Assembly: GCA_947561715.1 (NCBI GenBank)
Contig: OX387199.1
Span: forward strand, 10,235,001 to 10,299,000
Reading direction: 5' to 3'
Source: Ascidia mentula
Taxonomy: Eukaryota; Chordata; Ascidiacea; Phlebobranchia; Ascidiidae
Length of the DNA stretch: 64,000 nucleotides
Positions 59,296-64,000 of this stretch are shown piece by piece. The notes below the pieces were generated by a model that saw nothing but the letters and a program-made list of their open reading frames with translations, searched no databases and was not told where the DNA came from. The translations under genes were made by a program, and so were the position numbers. Position 1 is the stretch's first letter. Every line of letters begins with the position of its first letter.

Positions 59296-60051
59296 GTTTT
59301 CCCGTTACTGTTTTATGTTACTTGTATAGTCTTAATATCCCAGAGTTTTTAATATCCCCAAAAAATTAAGTTTCTGTGCCCAAGTATGCTACATGATTAA
59401 GCTCACACTCAAACACAATGCTAAATAAAAGTGTTAACTTCCGTTCATAAGCCTAAAGGCGCTCATATTTATTGAAACAAGATAACTTCCATCTCTACAA
59501 CTTCCGTTACGTCCAAACTTTGAACATTCATTTTCACAGCTTCATACACGAACCATCGGTGTAACGTTTTCGTCACCTACACTGTCAACAGTAGTCCCAG
59601 ACCTATTCAAGAGGAGAGTGGTTTGGCGTCCGCGACATTTGTCACACAATCACAGTTCAAGAGTCTTTACAAACATTACGCTTTTAAGTCACTGCCGAGC
59701 CATGTGTGTTTGCGCGACGACAAAACAAAGCTATTTTTGAGTTTTTTTCTTTAAATCCAAATCGGCCTCTGCTCCGATGTCCTGTGTTTGTAAAATAATA
59801 AATAAAGCATCTTGTTACGACAGCGTTTATTTAAATACAGTCATGAGTGCCACATGCCAATTTAAAACAATTGGATGTGATAGCGTGTGGATGATGATTT
59901 GATGTACATCTGATTATGTCATCAACCTAAATCTTTTCTTTCAGGCAGTGGTGATAAACTGACGACCGGTTGGAAAATTCCGGCCCGCCTTGTACCGTTT
60001 TATGGCCCGCATCACTTAGTTTTGCGCTGGCTACAGGACTGTAGATTACTG
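59296..60051. other. Upstream flank of the unknown gene and spacer
   Basis: The promoter of the 58126-59295 gene should lie just right of 59295. Nothing coding is seen. Confidence 0.45.
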
Positions 60052-60424
60052 TGTAGGGAATTCGGCTTGTCATGATTCGAAACACTTTAATATTTTGTTT
60101 TAACTTGGTCTTCTGAAACTGCTTTCTACTCTTTTACATTTACACCCGTCTTTCTGACGCCATCGCTGGTTATCTCGCTTGCGTTACGTCTTTCAACTAG
60201 CGCTACTTCTTCTAAGTCCCCTTTGTCGCGTAATCGCAGCAATTATCTCTTTGTTTCTCTCTCGTCTTTGATGTATCCCTATATATTTGCGACTGTTTCC
60301 ACAAATAAACAGATCTTGGTTCTCGGTCTAACAGATCATAATGTGATCTCTCAGATCATAGTTTTCGAACTCTCAGATCATGGCTTTTGGTCTCATTTTG
60401 TTCTGTCAGGATCTGCTGCCAACA
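60052..60424 (+). mobile_element. LTR of a retrotransposon fossil, second copy
   Basis: The unit runs TGTAGGG...AACA, 373 bp, and matches 27162-27545 in inverted orientation. It is followed at 60425 by TGGTGTCGAAAGC, which looks like a tRNA primer-binding site, and a short leader to about 60475 that also matches the other copy. No coding part is present. It is a broken remnant; similarity between copies suggests moderate age. Confidence 0.62.
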
Positions 60425-60475
60425 TGGTGTCGAAAGCTTGATGTCGGGTCTTCGCCCATGCGACCCTTCAACTGT

Positions 60476-61807
60476 GATTGTGATGTAATAACGTGACATT
60501 ATAACGAGGAGTCGCGGTGGTGAGCCTTCTTGCATTGTTGTTTTTACAGGCACTAAGGATCCTCTTTTTTAAGCGAAATATTTGTCTTATATGACAAGAC
60601 TGGCAGATTTTAGCCTGGAAAGTAACGTTTCTGTGATTGTGGTATAATTATACATGAGGTGAAAATCGCAAGGTCCAATTGCAACAGAATGGAGAATGAT
60701 TCCCAGAATCAAATAACAAGCATTTATGAGCAAAGTTGTACGACCTGCGAAAATCTAGGACACGCGACACTGAACAAATTTGACACCCCCGTTTTAATGT
60801 ATATACAAGGTTGTACCCAATTATCCCTACACTACAATATCGATGAAAGCAAAATATAATTAAGCCCTAATTCTGTGTAGCGTAAACAGAACACGTAGAG
60901 CCACAGCCTGCGCCATAAGTTTTGGTAACACCGAAATTTATTCCAAATCAACGGATGCCACTTCCACATGCTATTCGGCTGGATTTTAATGGAGTCACTC
61001 ATGGATTTTATATACATAGCACACAAGTACTTAACATTCGACCCAGGTATTGGCCAACTGGCTTTCGGGGAGGTCGTATAAGGATCCTTAATCCCAAACC
61101 TATTAGCCCATCCTTTAATTTGTCAGGGTAGTACTCGCATAATTGCATTAAATTTGAACGATATTTTAAACTAAAATGCTGACTTTAATTCGAAGATCGC
61201 ATAGTTCAATGTTTCTCTTAAAATATGGCAAGTCTGAGTGAAAAGATGCTATTACTTCGCAGACGGCAACGTTTTTAGCTCTTAGTCGTTGTATAAATTG
61301 TGACGTGGTGTATGATGTTAAACAACAATCCCTAGTTGAATAAGATCGCTTTCAGGAATTCTTGTTCAACTGCATTTATAAAAGTCGGTAGCCTACATTG
61401 CGAAAACGCAGTCGGCCCACAACAAACATAATCTTCTCAAACTTTTTTTAAGTATAGGCGTCGTAACATGTGTGTTTGAACCTGACTATAGCAGAGAGAA
61501 AGCATCTCGGCTGTCACAAATAAGTATTCCAAAACAACGTTATTTTTCTGGAAAATGTAAATTAGCACCTCGTGTGCCATTCATACTACTTCCGGACAAT
61601 TGTATTAACCGGATTTGCTTCACGCACAACTTGTTTGTTTAATTTATTTCGACACAAAATTGGCAGTAGTCAACAAACATAGCTCAGAACAGTTAAAAAG
61701 TTTCTGAAGATAAAAAACAACACGACGGTGCACACATAAATTGTGTACACTGGTAACCAAAATAACAGAATAAACATATTTTGCTCCCTGGAAAAAGTAC
61801 GTGTTTA
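60476..61807. other. Spacer, no gene seen
   Basis: About 60900-61130 is less AT-rich than its surroundings and could be a fragment of another repeat, but it has no frame or end repeats I can support. The remainder is AT-rich 3' flank of the C18orf63-like gene. Confidence 0.4.
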
Positions 61808-64000
61808 CTAGTTTTGTCCTGCCTTTTTAAATAGGCTGTCAAATCTACTGGCATTTGCCTTCACTGTAGCAGTTTTTGTCTGTTTTGTACTGAGCAAGTT
61901 AGGGCAAATAGCAACTTTTCGTTTGCGACTAGTTTGCTTATTGCTGCTTGCAGAAGAAAACAAGTCGTCAAACAATTTGGAGCTTCCCACTCTACCTGCA
62001 TGACATTCCCCACTTTGCTGATACTGAGATTGTCCTGACAGCTTTTTTGTGGAATCAACTCTGCTTCCAACTCGATCTCTGCGCTTGTCTTTAAAAAGGA
62101 CCAAAACAAATACAATATTTGTTTGTTTAACAAACTTAGCTAAAAATCCCACCACTTTGTTTTGATGTTGAAATGCAATTTCCACGATTAAAAATGGGAA
62201 TAAACTTTCCACTGGAAGATAATGGAAATTTGCTGAGAAGTTTTTTGTCAATTGAGGTCGACTTTAGAACATTTTTGTCTGAACCTGACGATGTAAATTT
62301 TTGAAAAAAATAAAACTATTTGTCATAAACTTACCTCAAAACTGTTAAAACAAAGTATTTAATTCACACCACCCTGGGCAACATTTGTATCATTAAGTTA
62401 AACTTAGTAGAAATTCCCTTTCAAAAAAAAAGTTAAAACTAATAATTTTAATAATAACAATGGTATAACAAATGGTTATAATAATGAGGACACCCTTTAA
62501 ACGTAAAAATATTAACATCATGTGCCATTTTATATTACACCTTTGAAACAACCTTCAATGAAATAAAGTAATTTCATGGTTTAAAGTTGTTTTGCAGTGC
62601 ACTGAGTATGGAGTTTTTTCATACCTGTACAATATTCATTATTGGAAAATTGGGTTGGAGGAATAACATCAGTACTTGGAACCTAGTTGGTAAAAACATC
62701 TAATGACTCAAAAGACAACATGCCATGAATAATCAAATATAAATGTTAAACTTACACGTTGTGCATCATTTTCCACATGTTTGCATGCTTGGAAATGGAG
62801 TTTATTTGCAGGGACAACCTGTGGTTTCTCTTCATTGTTTTTGTACATTTTATCATCGCATCTATCATTTGAAAATTTAATTTTGTTCTGTGGATGAGAT
62901 GATAAAATTGAAGATGTGATTACAAACAATAACTTAAAAAAAACTTCATTAAATAACCATATTGCTCTGATTATTTTTGACTCACTTGCTTCTCACATTT
63001 TTGCCTAAACATATTACAAGGATATCCAATAAACCACTTTATCACCTGAATGTATCTTGCAGGACATGTTGAAGTCAAATAGGATTGAGAGAAAAATTCA
63101 AGTTCTATTCCACACACTTGATTGCAACTTTCATTCAGATTTGACATGAATGTCTGATGTTAAATAATATCAATTAAAAAATGCAAAAAAAAAATATTTT
63201 GGGCACTTTCAAACCTTTACTATTTCATGACCATCACATCTTGGAAATTTCTGTATTTTGTTATTTCGCACACATGTAAATGGGTAAGTAAAAAGATTTG
63301 GACCTAAAGGTTTGATGTAAACACTACAATAAACTGCATCCTCTTCATCAGCATCAAGAATGTACCCATACTAAAATGCAACTTTGCAATTCACAAAAAT
63401 TGAATGCACATAAAAAAATGTTTTCTTTGTAAATATGTGTACCTGGTTTTTCCAATACTGACCAATAGATTCATAATTTTTAAATACCGTTTCATTGCCA
63501 TTCATGTTTAAATTCCTACTAATTTTTACAATTTGTGCACGTTTCATAGATGGCAGAATATGACACCATGACAGATTTATGTAACAATCTTCAATCTTGA
63601 AATTTTGATCTTCTTGAAATTTTTGTAATGCCTGGAAATGAATAATATGGTTTATTATTTTAACTTTTGTGGTGCCTGTAAACAAATAATAGGGTTTTAA
63701 CAAATAAAGCATTTATGGAAAAAAAAATGCAGGGATTTAAAATGTCTCACCTCCGTGCATATTCCATAATTTTCCAATTGTGGTGGTGGCAGTCTCACAA
63801 GGCAGGGTTTGAGGTGAATTATAATTTCTCCATTACTTACATTAATATCTGCATCTGTTTTAATTAATGCAAAAACGTACTTCTTTTTATTTGTTGTCAT
63901 GAAAGTTATAAACTAAGGACAATTATAAAATTACATAAGAATATAGATAATCAAACTAAATATACACATACCAATAAACTTACTCACTGCTGACATTTTC
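61808..64000 (-). CDS. C18orf63: C18orf63 homologue (DUF4708), N-terminus outside window
   Basis: Minus-strand exons in order: about 63987-64000 (cut by the window edge), 63752-63911, 63442-63632, 63215-63372, 62985-63155, 62755-62889, 62627-62681 and 61808-62088. The conserved part has CLVRLPPPQLENYGICTE, then LSWCHILPSMKRAQIVKI, QYGYILDADEEDAVYCSVYI and LFTYPFTCVRNNKIQKFPRC. These align well with what I recall of human C18orf63 (IRLPPPELKEF; LSNWCYVLPSMKMGQII; FTYPLSCIRS). The C-terminal part is disordered and ends with a Lys/Arg-rich piece (SSNKQTSRKRKVAICPNLLS, then DSLFKKAGQN). The function is not known in any species. The family call is confident; splice edges in the middle are approximate. 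Confidence 0.87.

Overview
The window looks like nuclear DNA of a small-genome invertebrate chordate, most likely an ascidian tunicate of the Ciona kind. It is AT-rich and has short GT..AG introns (several of 50-100 bp). Gene content is chordate: CASP8AP2/FLASH, an annexin A13-like gene, an MS4A-like gene and C18orf63. Small tRNA-derived and inverted-repeat elements lie in introns and between genes. The organism call is an inference from gene content and style.

Layout, left to right. 1-10321 (+): 3' half of midasin (MDN1), ending in the VWA/MIDAS domain. 11367-15151 (+): erlin. 16624-19621 (-): a coiled-coil, tektin-like protein with a fold-back SINE in its large intron. 20334-22547 (+): eIF4E. 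23355-25319 (+): mitochondrial transcription factor A (TFAM). 25320-28422: repeat-rich spacer with an LTR fossil. 28423-32706 (+): FLASH-like gene, convergent with and just touching RPL7A (32701-34684, -), whose introns carry three C/D-box snoRNA candidates, one clearly U24. 35881-38181 (-): ER peroxiredoxin 4. 39951-41570 and 43940-45731 (-): two tandem copies of mitochondrial enoyl-CoA isomerase (ECI1). 46709-48671 (+): Golgi endo-alpha-mannosidase MANEA, convergent with ELAC1 (48803-50408, -). 51796-54305 (+): annexin. 55169-56919 (-): MS4A-like four-pass membrane protein. 58126-59295 (-): unrecognised two-exon gene. 59296-61807: spacer with a second copy of the LTR. 61808-64000 (-): C18orf63 homologue, running off the right edge.

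The genes are mostly unrelated housekeeping genes: ribosome assembly (MDN1), ribosome and snoRNA (RPL7A, U24), translation (eIF4E), tRNA 3' processing (ELAC1), histone mRNA processing (FLASH), ER quality control and redox (erlin, PRDX4), Golgi glycan trimming (MANEA), and mitochondrial DNA and lipid metabolism (TFAM, ECI1). I see no operon-like tight same-strand pairs.

The most interesting signals are four. One ECI1 duplicate has lost the family's catalytic glutamate while its sister keeps it. The two copies share an exon and adjoining intron at near identity although surrounding introns are unrelated, which suggests gene conversion. U24 snoRNA keeps both 28S guides and its RPL7A host. A near-perfect ~120 bp inverted repeat is built from a tRNA-derived SINE. 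I found no secretion system, CRISPR array or other wholly new multi-gene system.
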